DNA of 64,000 nt from Namhaeicola sp039714555 (GTDB taxonomy: Bacteria > Bacteroidota > Bacteroidia > Flavobacteriales > Flavobacteriaceae): contig JBDLJB010000001.1 in the NCBI GenBank assembly GCA_039714555.1, positions 159,753 through 223,752 of the forward strand. Direction: 5' to 3'. The notes beneath the pieces are model-generated. The model was not told the origin of the DNA, made no database searches, and was given only the letters and a program-made list of their open reading frames with translations. Shown in pieces: positions 1 to 8,843 of the stretch (the stretch's first letter is position 1; every line of letters begins with the position of its first letter). The translations under genes were made by a program, and so were the position numbers.

Positions 1-1
1 A

Positions 2-496
2 AAAACGGTTGATGGGAGATTTCAATATTCAACTTCAAAAAGTGATATTACAGCAATTGTTGATTATGCCCATACGCCAGATGCTTTAAGAAATGTATTA
101 GAAACTATCAATTCTATCCGTACTCATAATGAACAGGTAATTACTGTTGTAGGATGTGGAGGTGATCGCGATAAAAATAAAAGGCCAAAAATGGGGAATA
201 TTGCTGCTACTTTAAGTAATCAGGTAGTTTTTACTTCGGATAATCCAAGAAGTGAGGATCCGGAAACGATTATTAGAGAAATTGAAGCAGGTGTATCTCC
301 AGAAAACTATAAAAAAACAATATCAATTACTGATAGAAAGCAAGCAATAAAAACCGCTTGTAAAATAGCCAATAAAGGAGATATCATTTTGATAGCCGGA
401 AAAGGTCATGAAACCTATCAAATTATTGGAAATGTAAGATCTGATTTTGATGATTTTAAAATTGTAAATGAGTTTTTTAACCAATTAAATAAGTAA
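2..496 (+). CDS. murE: MurE, UDP-MurNAc-tripeptide synthetase (C-terminal part, cut by window edge)
   Basis: The reading frame is open from the first bases of the window and encodes the last 164 residues of a Mur ligase. It adds the third stem-peptide residue to UDP-MurNAc-L-Ala-D-Glu in the cytoplasm. Visible motifs are VDYAHTPDAL, VVGCGGDRDKNKRPKM, the substrate-specificity motif DNPR and the late ILIAGKGHE motif. DNPR is the signature of enzymes that add meso-diaminopimelate rather than lysine, so this organism probably has a DAP-type wall. The N-terminal and ATP-binding domains lie outside the window. mraY follows after 13 bases, as in a normal dcw cluster. Confidence 0.96.
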   Translation, partial: KTVDGRFQYSTSKSDITAIVDYAHTPDALRNVLETINSIRTHNEQVITVVGCGGDRDKNKRPKMGNIAATLSNQVVFTSDNPRSEDPETIIREIEAGVSPENYKKTISITDRKQAIKTACKIANKGDIILIAGKGHETYQIIGNVRSDFDDFKIVNEFFNQLNK

Positions 497-509
497 TCAA
501 GAGGAAAAA

Positions 510-1745
510 ATGCTATACTATTTATTTGAATATTTAGAAAAATATTATCACATTGCGGGAGCCGGATTATTTCAATATATCTCGTTTCGTTCTGCAATGG
601 CATTTGCATTTTCTTTATTGATCTCAACCATTTTTGGGAAGAGAATAATTGATAAATTACGTCGCTTACAAGTAGGAGAATCAGTTAGAGATTTAGGTTT
701 AGAAGGTCAAAAAGAAAAGGCAGGAACTCCTACTATGGGAGGAGTTATAATTATTCTTGCCACATTAATTCCGGTATTTTTATTTGCAAAACTAGAGAAT
801 GTATATATCATTTTACTTATTGTTACAACCATCTGGATGGGTGCAATTGGTTTTATTGATGATTATATTAAAGTGTTTAAAAAGGATAAAGAAGGTCTTA
901 AAGGTAGATTTAAAATTGTAGGTCAGATTGCACTTGGAGCATTTATTGGAATTACACTTTATTTCAATCCGGATGTTACCGTTAAAGAAAAACTTCCTGC
1001 AGAAGAAATTGTTAATATTACCGAACAACTAGCAGTACCATCAAATCATTTTACTCAAGAAATAAAATCAACAAAAACTACCATTCCTTTTGTTAAGAAT
1101 AATGAGTTTGACTATACCAGTTTACTTTGGTGGATGGGTGATAATGCCAAAAAATATGTTTGGATAATATTTATTTTCATAGTGATCTTTATCATTACCG
1201 CTGTTTCAAATGGAGCAAATTTAACAGATGGTATTGATGGATTGGCAGCAGGAACTTCAGCAATAATTGTATTGGCATTAGCTGTTTTTTCCTGGGTTTC
1301 GGGTAATATAATTTTTGCAGATTATTTGAATGTAATGTATATACCAAACTCTGGTGAAATGACCATATTTATAAGTGCTTTTGTAGGAGGATTAGTTGGG
1401 TTTTTATGGTATAACACTTATCCGGCACAAGTTTTTATGGGAGATACAGGTAGTTTAACTATAGGTGGTATTATTGCTGTGTTAGCTATTGCTGTTAGAA
1501 AAGAATTATTGATTCCGATTTTAGCAGGTATATTTTTAGCAGAAAACTTATCGGTAGTATTACAAGTGAGTTATTTTAAATATACAAGAAAAAAATACGG
1601 TGCAGGAAAACGTATTTTTTTAATGTCGCCCTTACATCATCATTTTCAATTAAAAGGATATCACGAAAGTAAAATAGTAACAAGATTTTGGATCGTTGGA
1701 ATTTTATTAGCCGTACTATCCATATTAACATTAAAAGTAAGATAA
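510..1745 (+). CDS. mraY: MraY, phospho-MurNAc-pentapeptide transferase
   Basis: Integral membrane enzyme that transfers phospho-MurNAc-pentapeptide to undecaprenyl phosphate to make lipid I. It has 411 residues; Bacteroidota MraY is longer than the roughly 360-residue proteobacterial form because of an insertion between membrane segments, seen here at about residues 150-210. Conserved motifs are DDYIKVFKKDKEGL, NLTDGIDGLAAG, FMGDTGSLTIGG and the histidine-rich SPLHHHFQLKGY, which together carry the catalytic aspartates and the HHH loop. A GAGGA sequence lies just before the ATG. It sits directly between murE and the murD remnant. Confidence 0.97.
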   Translation: MLYYLFEYLEKYYHIAGAGLFQYISFRSAMAFAFSLLISTIFGKRIIDKLRRLQVGESVRDLGLEGQKEKAGTPTMGGVIIILATLIPVFLFAKLENVYIILLIVTTIWMGAIGFIDDYIKVFKKDKEGLKGRFKIVGQIALGAFIGITLYFNPDVTVKEKLPAEEIVNITEQLAVPSNHFTQEIKSTKTTIPFVKNNEFDYTSLLWWMGDNAKKYVWIIFIFIVIFIITAVSNGANLTDGIDGLAAGTSAIIVLALAVFSWVSGNIIFADYLNVMYIPNSGEMTIFISAFVGGLVGFLWYNTYPAQVFMGDTGSLTIGGIIAVLAIAVRKELLIPILAGIFLAENLSVVLQVSYFKYTRKKYGAGKRIFLMSPLHHHFQLKGYHESKIVTRFWIVGILLAVLSILTLKVR

Positions 1746-1766
1746 TAATAAATAAAATTTCAATAA

Positions 1767-2315
1767 ATGAGTATTTCAACTTTTGCTTTACAACAAAATT
1801 TCAATACAAAAAATGCTATGGCATCTAATATGATTTCTGAACTGTTGAATGTACGGAAAGAAACAATTAGAGAATGTTTGGCGGTTTGTGATAAAGAAGA
1901 ACATAGATTAGAAGAAGTATTTAAGATCAATGGTGTTCAATATATAAATGATTCAAAAGCAGAAAATGTAAATGCAACTTATTTCGCACTTGATAGTATG
2001 GAGATTCCAATAGTTTGGATTGTTGGAGGCGTAGATAATGGGAATGATTATGAAACTTTATTACCCTTGGTTAGAGAAAAGGTAAAAGCCATTATTTGCT
2101 TGGGTGAGAATAATCATAACATTATTAAAACTTTTGTAGATGTTGTGGATTTTATGATTGAAACATCCAGCTTAAATGAAGCAGTTAAAATTGCTTATAA
2201 ATTAGCTGAAAAAGGAGATGCTGTATTATTATCACCGGCATGTGAAAGTACTGATCTTTTTGAAAATTTTGAAGATAGAGGTAAAAAATTCAAGAAAGCT
2301 GTTAGATACTTATAA
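1767..2315 (+). pseudogene. murD: MurD remnant: C-terminal domain only, N-terminal two thirds absent
   Basis: This 182-codon open frame aligns from about residue 10 (NTKNAMA) onward with the C-terminal ligase domain of MurD (D-glutamate ligase). MurD is normally about 440-450 residues. The UDP-binding domain and the central ATPase domain with its GKT-type P-loop are missing, and only 21 bases separate the frame from mraY, so the missing part is not hidden in another frame nearby. Recognisable pieces include EHRLEEVF, YINDSKAENVNAT, WIVGGVDNGNDY and LLSPACESTDLFENFEDRG. Flavobacterial MurD, as I recall it, reads DSKAT, GGVDKGND and SPACASFDLF at these places; the T, K and A positions are replaced here, two of them at D-Glu-binding positions. 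It cannot be a working MurD by itself. It may be a pseudogene, a repurposed domain or an assembly artefact. Confidence 0.85.
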
Positions 2316-2341
2316 TTTATAAAAATGTTTATGTGATATAA

Positions 2342-3547
2342 ATGAAACAATTATTAACAAATATTAAAGGAGATAAAACCATTTGGGCAATCATTGCTGT
2401 TTTGGCTATATTTTCATTCTTACCTGTTTATAGTTCAAGTACAAACCTAGTTTATTTAACCGGAAAAGGAACAACATTTGGTTATTTAATAAAACATGCA
2501 ATTCTTTTATTATTGGGTTTTGTAATTATCTACGCAACACATAAAATTCCTTATAAATATTTTAGTGGTTTGTCTGTATTATTGATGCCGGTTGTAGTGT
2601 TATTGCTCATTTTTACTTTAGCACAAGGAACTGTAATAAATGGTGTAAATGCCAGTAGATGGATTGAAATACCTTTTGTAGGAATGGGGTTTCAAACGTC
2701 AACTTTAGCAGTTGTAGTTGTTATGATGTTTGTAGCAAGATACTTAGCACGTAATAGAGAAAAAAAGATCAATTTTAAAGAAAGTATTTTGTATATGTGG
2801 ATGCCGGTTGGAATTGTACTGATGTTAATTCTACCTGCAAATTTTTCTACTACAGCTATTGCTTTTGTAATGGTATTGCTTTTGGTCTTCCTTGGAGGCT
2901 ATCCGTTTAAATTTATAATGTACATTTTAGGAATGGCTGTTTTAGTTTTTGCTATTTTTTTACTTACTGCAAAAGCTTTTCCTGATGCAATTAAAAATAC
3001 ACGAATTCAAACCTGGAGCAGTAGAATTGAAAATTTCTCATCAGGAGAAAGTGAAAATAACTACCAAGCAGAAAAAGCCAAAGTTGCCATAGCTTCAGGT
3101 GAGATCAAAGGAAAAGGTCCAGGTAAGAGTGTGCAAAAAAACTTCTTACCACAATCTTCTTCTGATTTTATTTATGCAATAATAGTAGAAGAATTTGGCT
3201 TGATCGGGGCTATTTTAATCATATTATTATATGTAGGATTGCTCTTTAGAATAGTTATTATAACTACAAAAACAGAAACCATTTTTGGTACTCTTCTGGC
3301 TTTAGGTGTTGGAATACCTATTATTTTTCAAGCATTTATAAATATTGCTGTTGCTGTTGGTTTGTTTCCGGTAACCGGACAACCTTTACCTTTAATAAGT
3401 ACGGGAGGAACTTCAATTTGGATGACTTGTTTTGCAATTGGGGTAGTTTTGAGCATAAGTGTGGCAAATACCGAAAAAGATTATATAAGTAACAATAAAA
3501 TTGAATTAGAAAACCCTTTAGATATTTTACATGAAACAGTTGGTTAA
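2342..3547 (+). CDS. ftsW: FtsW, septal lipid II polymerase (SEDS family)
   Basis: SEDS-family polytopic membrane protein of 401 residues that polymerises septal peptidoglycan with its partner class B PBP. Around ten hydrophobic segments are visible, and the C-terminal family signature PLISTGGTSIWMTCFAIG is intact. Its place between murD and murG favours FtsW over the elongation paralogue RodA. The last 17 bases overlap the start of murG in another frame, which suggests translational coupling. Confidence 0.95.
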   Translation: MKQLLTNIKGDKTIWAIIAVLAIFSFLPVYSSSTNLVYLTGKGTTFGYLIKHAILLLLGFVIIYATHKIPYKYFSGLSVLLMPVVVLLLIFTLAQGTVINGVNASRWIEIPFVGMGFQTSTLAVVVVMMFVARYLARNREKKINFKESILYMWMPVGIVLMLILPANFSTTAIAFVMVLLLVFLGGYPFKFIMYILGMAVLVFAIFLLTAKAFPDAIKNTRIQTWSSRIENFSSGESENNYQAEKAKVAIASGEIKGKGPGKSVQKNFLPQSSSDFIYAIIVEEFGLIGAILIILLYVGLLFRIVIITTKTETIFGTLLALGVGIPIIFQAFINIAVAVGLFPVTGQPLPLISTGGTSIWMTCFAIGVVLSISVANTEKDYISNNKIELENPLDILHETVG

Positions 3548-4625
3548 CATATTGTTGAGTGGAGGAGGAACAGGCGGACATATTTATCCGGCAATTGCGA
3601 TTGCTAATGAATTAAAAAGTAGGATTCCTAATGCTAACTTTTTATTTGTAGGTGCAAATGATAGGATGGAAATGGAAAAAGTTCCGAAAGAAGGTTATAA
3701 AATCAAGGGTTTGAATATATCAGGGTTTCAAAGAAGTTTATCTGTAAGGAATTTAGCATTTCCATTTAAATTGATTGATAGTTTATTTAAAGCAAAAAAT
3801 ATTATTAATGAATTCAAACCAAATGTAGTAATTGGAACCGGAGGTTTTGCTTCAGGACCAACTTTGTTTATTGCAAACAAAAAAAACATACCTGCTTTAA
3901 TTCAAGAACAGAATTCTTATCCTGGTATCACAAACAAATTATTGGCTAAAAATGTACAAAAGATTTGTGTGGCTTATGATGGTTTGGATAAATATTTTCC
4001 AAAAGATAAAATTATCATGACCGGTAACCCTGTAAGGCAAGACATTATTGATGTTTCAAAAAAAAGAAATGAGGCATTAAAGCATTTTAAATTAGACAAT
4101 AATAAGAAAACATTGGTGATTTTAGGTGGAAGTTTAGGCGCAAGAGCTATCAATCAAACAATTGAAAAGAATTTACAGGAATTACTTAAAAATAACCTAC
4201 AAATCATTTGGCAAACAGGGAAACTATATTTTGAAGAATATATTAAGTACAATCAAATTAAAGGAGTTCAAGTACATGCTTTTATTCAAAATATGGATTT
4301 ACTGTATGCAGCGGCAGATATTTTAATAAGTAGAGCAGGGGCAGGTACAATTTCAGAATTGTGTTTGGTTGGTAAACCTGTAATATTTATACCATCACCT
4401 AATGTTGCAGAAGATCATCAAACTAAAAATGCTTTGGCAATTGTAAAGAATAATGCAGCAGTAATGATCAAAGAGAGTGATTTAAATGAATTTTCAAAAG
4501 AGTTTGATTTGCTTTTTAATGATGATAAGAAACAAAATGAGTTGAGTAATAATATAAAAAAAATGGCTTTACCAAATGCAACAGTTGAAATCGCTGATGC
4601 TGTTGAAGCTTTATTAAAAAAATAA
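3531..4625 (+). CDS. murG: MurG, UDP-GlcNAc:lipid I GlcNAc transferase
   Basis: Peripheral membrane GT28 glycosyltransferase that converts lipid I to lipid II at the cytoplasmic face. It has 364 residues, a normal length. The N-terminal glycine loop SGGGTGGHIYPAIA, the acceptor-side QEQNSYPGITNKLL, the second Rossmann loop GGSLGA and the UDP-GlcNAc-binding SRAGAGTISEL and IPSPNVAEDHQ motifs are all intact. The ATG lies inside the 3' end of ftsW. In related genomes murC follows; here it does not. Confidence 0.97.
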   Translation: MKQLVNILLSGGGTGGHIYPAIAIANELKSRIPNANFLFVGANDRMEMEKVPKEGYKIKGLNISGFQRSLSVRNLAFPFKLIDSLFKAKNIINEFKPNVVIGTGGFASGPTLFIANKKNIPALIQEQNSYPGITNKLLAKNVQKICVAYDGLDKYFPKDKIIMTGNPVRQDIIDVSKKRNEALKHFKLDNNKKTLVILGGSLGARAINQTIEKNLQELLKNNLQIIWQTGKLYFEEYIKYNQIKGVQVHAFIQNMDLLYAAADILISRAGAGTISELCLVGKPVIFIPSPNVAEDHQTKNALAIVKNNAAVMIKESDLNEFSKEFDLLFNDDKKQNELSNNIKKMALPNATVEIADAVEALLKK

Positions 4626-4652
4626 TGAATATAATGTGCTAAATACTTTGAT

Positions 4653-4706
4653 AACTATGGCAAATAAAAGTCAATGAGGGGATTGAATTTATAATTTGCC
4701 ATAGTT
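4653..4706. repeat. 13-bp perfect inverted repeat in the murG-ftsQ spacer (expected murC position)
   Basis: AACTATGGCAAAT at 4653-4665 is repeated in inverse orientation as ATTTGCCATAGTT at 4694-4706, with a 28-base loop. The 116-base spacer encodes nothing recognisable and lies exactly where murC is found in typical flavobacterial dcw clusters. The structure has no strong T tract, so it is not a classical terminator. It could be a scar of rearrangement, a small palindromic repeat element or an RNA structure in the polycistronic message. Confidence 0.7.
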
Positions 4707-4741
4707 TTAATTTAAGTTATTGAAAATAATTAAAATATAAG

Positions 4742-5473
4742 TTGAAAAAATATATTGTACATATCAGGTTTATTGCACTTTTATTTTTGGTTGCCTTTTT
4801 ATATGGTTTTGCAGCCAAAAGAAATTATCAAAAAAAAATAGATAAGATTGAAATAGAATTTAACAATGGAAAGAACCTTTTTATTACTTATGAAACAGTT
4901 AATAAATTGTTAATACAAAATTTTGACAACGATAAAAATCAAAGGATAGATAGTTTACATTTGAATAATTTAGAAAAATTTGTCAAATCTAATGTAATGA
5001 TTCAAAATGCTGAAATTTATGCTACAATCGATAATAAATTAGGCGCAATTATTACACAAAGAACACCAATTTTAAGGGTGGTTAATGGATCTGAATCCTA
5101 TTATTTTGATGAATTTGGTAAAAAAATGCCTTTATCTAATAACTATTCGGCAAGAGTGCCTATTGTGACAGGAAAAATAAATGAAAATAATAATATTGAA
5201 ATAATCAGTTTAGCTAATAATATTAAAAAAGACAATTTTTTAATAAAGCAAATTATTGGAGTAGATCAAATTGAAAAAGAAGGGATAAATCAATTTAATT
5301 TAAGAACAAGAGTTGGAGATCAGATCATTATTTTTGGAACTGTACAAAATTTTAATACAAAACGAAATAAGTTAAAAGCATTTTATCAAAAAGCTTTGAC
5401 AGATAGTACTTTGCAAAAATTTGATACGATCAATTTAAAGTTCAAAAATCAGGTTGTTTGCACAAAAAAATAA
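4742..5473 (+). CDS. ftsQ: FtsQ/DivIB-type division protein
   Basis: Divisome protein of 243 residues with a short cytoplasmic N-terminus, one membrane segment (about residues 9-25, FIALLFLVAFLYGFAA) and a periplasmic region with weak POTRA-like and FtsQ features. It links early and late division proteins in the FtsQLB complex. Sequence conservation is low, as usual for the family; the assignment leans on position directly before ftsA. The start is a TTG codon, and no in-frame ATG precedes the membrane segment. Confidence 0.85.
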   Translation: MKKYIVHIRFIALLFLVAFLYGFAAKRNYQKKIDKIEIEFNNGKNLFITYETVNKLLIQNFDNDKNQRIDSLHLNNLEKFVKSNVMIQNAEIYATIDNKLGAIITQRTPILRVVNGSESYYFDEFGKKMPLSNNYSARVPIVTGKINENNNIEIISLANNIKKDNFLIKQIIGVDQIEKEGINQFNLRTRVGDQIIIFGTVQNFNTKRNKLKAFYQKALTDSTLQKFDTINLKFKNQVVCTKK

Positions 5474-5476
5474 AAT

Positions 5477-6778
5477 ATGGAAAATGATAACATAGCAGTT
5501 GGGTTAGATATTGGTACAACAAAAATTGTTGCAATGGTAGGTAAAAATGATACCTATAATAAGATTGAAGTGCTTGGTTTGGGAAGAGCAAAAAGTTTAG
5601 GTGTACATAGAGGGGTTGTAAATAATATAACACAAACAATTCAATCTATTCAACAAGCTGTTGACCAAGCTGAAACTATATCTGGGAAAAAGATTGAAAA
5701 AGTAGATGTAGGGATTGCTGGACAACATATTCGAAGTTTGCATCATAGTGATTATATTACAAGGTCCTATCCTGATAGAGTTATTGACGAAAATGACATT
5801 GAAAGATTGATCAATCAGGTTTATAAATTGGTAATGCTTCCCGGCGAGGAGATTATTCATGTTTTACCACAGGATTATAAAGTTGATGGTCAAGCCGAAA
5901 TAAAAACACCCATCGGAATGTACGGTGGAAGGTTAGAAGCCAATTTTCATGTAGTTGTAGGGCAAGTTTCATCAATTAGAAATATTGGAAGGTGTATAAA
6001 AAGTGCCGGATTAGAATTGTCAAGTATAACACTTGAACCCTTAGCTTCAGCAAATGCAGTTTTAAGTCAGGAAGAAAAAGAAGCAGGAGTTGCTTTGATA
6101 GATATTGGAGGTGGTACTACTGATTTGGCAATTTTTAAAGACGGTATTATTAGGCATACTGCAGTTATTCCTTTTGGAGGAAATGTTATTACAGATGATA
6201 TTAAAGAAGGATGTTCAATCATAGAGAAACAAGCCGAATTGTTAAAGACTAAATTTGGTTCAGCATGGCCAGGTGAAAATAAAGACAATGAGATAGTTTC
6301 AATTCCGGGTTTGAGAGGTAGAGATCCAAAAGAAATAACATTAAAAAACCTTTCAAAAATTATTCATGCCCGTATTGTTGAGATCGTAGAACAAATATTC
6401 TTAGAAATAAAGAATTACGGCCATGAAGAAAATAAGAAAAAATTAATTGCAGGAATTGTTTTAACTGGAGGAGGTGCCCAACTCAATCATATCAAACAAT
6501 TGGTTGAATATATTACCGGTATGGATACACGTATTGGTTATCCCAATGAGCATTTATCGAGTAGCAGTGATGTAGAATTATCTAGTCCGATCTATGCAAC
6601 AGCTGTTGGTTTATTGATGAATGGACTAAATGAATACAATAAAAAGAATAAAACTGAGGATGTTGAAGCACCTGTACAATTAGATGAAGATAAAACATAT
6701 TCTAAAGAAAGTGATAAAAAAACAGTTTTTGAAAAATGGATCGAAAAGTTTAGAGATTTTTTAGAAAACGCAGAATAA
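5477..6778 (+). CDS. ftsA: FtsA, actin-like FtsZ membrane anchor
   Basis: Actin-fold ATPase that tethers FtsZ to the inner membrane and recruits later division proteins. It has 433 residues. The N-terminal phosphate loop GLDIGTTKIVAMVG, the second phosphate motif ALIDIGGGTTDLAIF and the adenosine motif GIVLTGGGAQL are visible. The C-terminus FEKWIEKFRDFLENAE is a likely amphipathic membrane-targeting helix. It starts three bases after ftsQ ends and is followed by ftsZ. Confidence 0.97.
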   Translation: MENDNIAVGLDIGTTKIVAMVGKNDTYNKIEVLGLGRAKSLGVHRGVVNNITQTIQSIQQAVDQAETISGKKIEKVDVGIAGQHIRSLHHSDYITRSYPDRVIDENDIERLINQVYKLVMLPGEEIIHVLPQDYKVDGQAEIKTPIGMYGGRLEANFHVVVGQVSSIRNIGRCIKSAGLELSSITLEPLASANAVLSQEEKEAGVALIDIGGGTTDLAIFKDGIIRHTAVIPFGGNVITDDIKEGCSIIEKQAELLKTKFGSAWPGENKDNEIVSIPGLRGRDPKEITLKNLSKIIHARIVEIVEQIFLEIKNYGHEENKKKLIAGIVLTGGGAQLNHIKQLVEYITGMDTRIGYPNEHLSSSSDVELSSPIYATAVGLLMNGLNEYNKKNKTEDVEAPVQLDEDKTYSKESDKKTVFEKWIEKFRDFLENAE

Positions 6779-6812
6779 AAAAATAAGTATTAAAACCCTT
6801 TAATGAAAAATT

Positions 6813-8681
6813 ATGAGTAATATAGATTTAGACAACATTTCATTTGATCTACCTAAAAATCAATCCAATGTAATTAAAGTAATTGGTGTTGGAGGTGGAG
6901 GTAGTAATGCAATTAACCACATGTTTTCAAAGGGAATCAAGGGTGTTGATTTTGTTGTTTGCAATACTGATGCGCAAGCCTTACACAATAGCCCTGTTCC
7001 TACCAAAATTCAATTAGGAGCAACACTTACAGAAGGGTTAGGGGCTGGAGCCAATCCAACTGTTGGAAAAGAGGCTGCCTTAGAGAGTATTGATGAGATA
7101 AGAGACATGTTAGACAATCGATCAAAAATGTTGTTTATTACTGTTGGAATGGGTGGTGGTACTGGTACAGGAGCAGCACCTATTATTGCAAAAATTGCAA
7201 AGGAGATGGAAATTCTTACAGTTGGAATAGTTACAACACCATTTAGTTTTGAGGGTAAAATGCGTAATGAACAAGCACAACTTGGTATAGAAAAATTACG
7301 AAAACATGTTGATTCATTGGTTGTGATTAATAATAATAAATTACGTGAAGTTTATGGTAATTTAGGATTTAAAGCAGGGTTTTCAAAGGCTGATGAAGTT
7401 TTAGCAACAGCGGCAACAGGAATAGCTCAGGTAATTACACATCATTATACTCAAAATATTGATTTAAAAGATGCTAAAACTGTACTTTCTAGTAGTGGCA
7501 CAGCAATAATGGGATCTGGAACAGCTACAGGAACAAACCGAGCACAAAGTGCCATCACAAAAGCATTGGATTCACCATTATTAAACGATAATAAAATTAC
7601 GGGAGCAAAAAGAGTTCTTTTATTAATAGTTTCAGGAACTTCAGAGGTAACCATTGATGAAATTGGAGAAATTAATGATTATATCCAATCTGAAGCCAAA
7701 ACCAATGTTGATATTATTATGGGTGTAGGTGAAGATGAAAATTTAGGGGAATCGATTTCAGTTACTGTAATTGCAACTGGTTTTAATATCGAACAACAAA
7801 ATGAGATCACAAATACTGATTCTAAAAAAATCGTACATAATTTGGTAGAAGAGAAAGAAGAAAAGATAATAAAAAAAATTGAAACTCCTGAGGTAAAAAA
7901 GCGTCATACTTTACATGATGAAATACCTGATAATACTCCTGAGGTAAATAATTTAAATGTGGTTTATGAAAAAGTAGAACAAGAAACTGATGAAGTAATA
8001 CAATCAAATGATGACGAATTTATTATATCTTCATCTGAAGAAGAAAATAAACTTGAGTCAGAAAGTAAGATTGAAGAAATTAGTAAAAATCAGTTTAAAT
8101 TTACTTTTGATCTGCCTATTCAAAAAGAAGAATCAGTTAAAGAAACCATTACTAAAGATATTCAAATTAACGAAATTGAAATAATTGGACTAGAAGAAAT
8201 TAAGCCGAAAACACTAAAAGATGACAAAGTAAGGCATTCTTTAGAAATGGAAGATGAATTTGCACAGGAGTTAAAGGTTTTAAATGAAATGAAAGAACAT
8301 CGTAAAGATGATAATGATTTAAAAATTGAATTAAAAGTTAATAAAACCACCAGTAAAATTGAAGAAAATATTTCTGAAAATATTGTTGATGATAGTGAGG
8401 TATCACCATTAAATCTAACAATTTCCGAATTAAAGAAAAGGGCTGAAGACAGAAGAAATAGGATGAAAGATTTTAATTATAAATTTATAAATAAGGTTCA
8501 TCAAAATATAGATGAAATGGAAAATCAACCCGCCTATAAACGTTTGGGACTCGATATTGATACGACTACTCCATCTACTGAATCACAGGATAATAAATCT
8601 AGAACTTCGCTTGGTTTAGATGATAATAATGATATTCAAATACGATCAAATAATTCTTTTTTACATGACAATGTTGATTAG
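6813..8681 (+). CDS. ftsZ: FtsZ, tubulin-like division GTPase with long C-terminal linker
   Basis: Forms the cytokinetic ring. The globular GTPase core occupies about residues 1-320, with VIGVGGGGSNAINHM near residue 25 and the tubulin signature GGGTGTGAAP near residue 115. An acidic, lysine- and glutamate-rich linker of about 250 residues follows, and then a conserved tail with PAYKRLGLDID, SRTSLGLDDNND and RSNNSFLHDNVD, as in flavobacterial FtsZ. At 622 residues it is much longer than the roughly 380-residue E. coli protein, because of the linker. It is the last gene of the cluster and is followed by a terminator. Confidence 0.97.
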   Translation: MSNIDLDNISFDLPKNQSNVIKVIGVGGGGSNAINHMFSKGIKGVDFVVCNTDAQALHNSPVPTKIQLGATLTEGLGAGANPTVGKEAALESIDEIRDMLDNRSKMLFITVGMGGGTGTGAAPIIAKIAKEMEILTVGIVTTPFSFEGKMRNEQAQLGIEKLRKHVDSLVVINNNKLREVYGNLGFKAGFSKADEVLATAATGIAQVITHHYTQNIDLKDAKTVLSSSGTAIMGSGTATGTNRAQSAITKALDSPLLNDNKITGAKRVLLLIVSGTSEVTIDEIGEINDYIQSEAKTNVDIIMGVGEDENLGESISVTVIATGFNIEQQNEITNTDSKKIVHNLVEEKEEKIIKKIETPEVKKRHTLHDEIPDNTPEVNNLNVVYEKVEQETDEVIQSNDDEFIISSSEEENKLESESKIEEISKNQFKFTFDLPIQKEESVKETITKDIQINEIEIIGLEEIKPKTLKDDKVRHSLEMEDEFAQELKVLNEMKEHRKDDNDLKIELKVNKTTSKIEENISENIVDDSEVSPLNLTISELKKRAEDRRNRMKDFNYKFINKVHQNIDEMENQPAYKRLGLDIDTTTPSTESQDNKSRTSLGLDDNNDIQIRSNNSFLHDNVD

Positions 8682-8707
8682 TTTAATTTTAGTTTTTTAG
8701 TTAGTGG

Positions 8708-8743
8708 AAAAATCCGGAATATTAATATATTTCGGATTTTTTT
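8708..8743 (+). terminator. Rho-independent terminator after ftsZ
   Basis: AAAAATCCG at 8708-8716 pairs with CGGATTTTT at 8733-8741 and continues into more T residues. It lies 27 bases after the ftsZ stop and closes the dcw transcript. Confidence 0.85.
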
Positions 8744-8772
8744 AATCTAAAATATTCTTCTTCATAAAGGAA

Positions 8773-8809
8773 TAAAAAAACCACTTAAAGATTGTTATTC
8801 TTTAAGCGG
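8773..8809 (-). terminator. Rho-independent terminator of the Cj0069-like gene
   Basis: On the minus strand the arms CCGCTTAAAG and CTTTAAGTGG (8800-8809 and 8781-8790) form a hairpin followed by a run of seven T residues. It lies about 35 bases past the stop of the minus-strand gene and faces the ftsZ terminator. Confidence 0.85.
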
Positions 8810-8843
8810 AATTAATATCAGTAATTTTAAACCTGAGTTCTAC

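Noticed and set aside
5597..5860. Open frame on the minus strand within ftsA.
   Set aside because: Shadow of a well-supported gene on the other strand, with no domain or start context; the same holds for other antisense frames in rpsP, rnfE and sucA.
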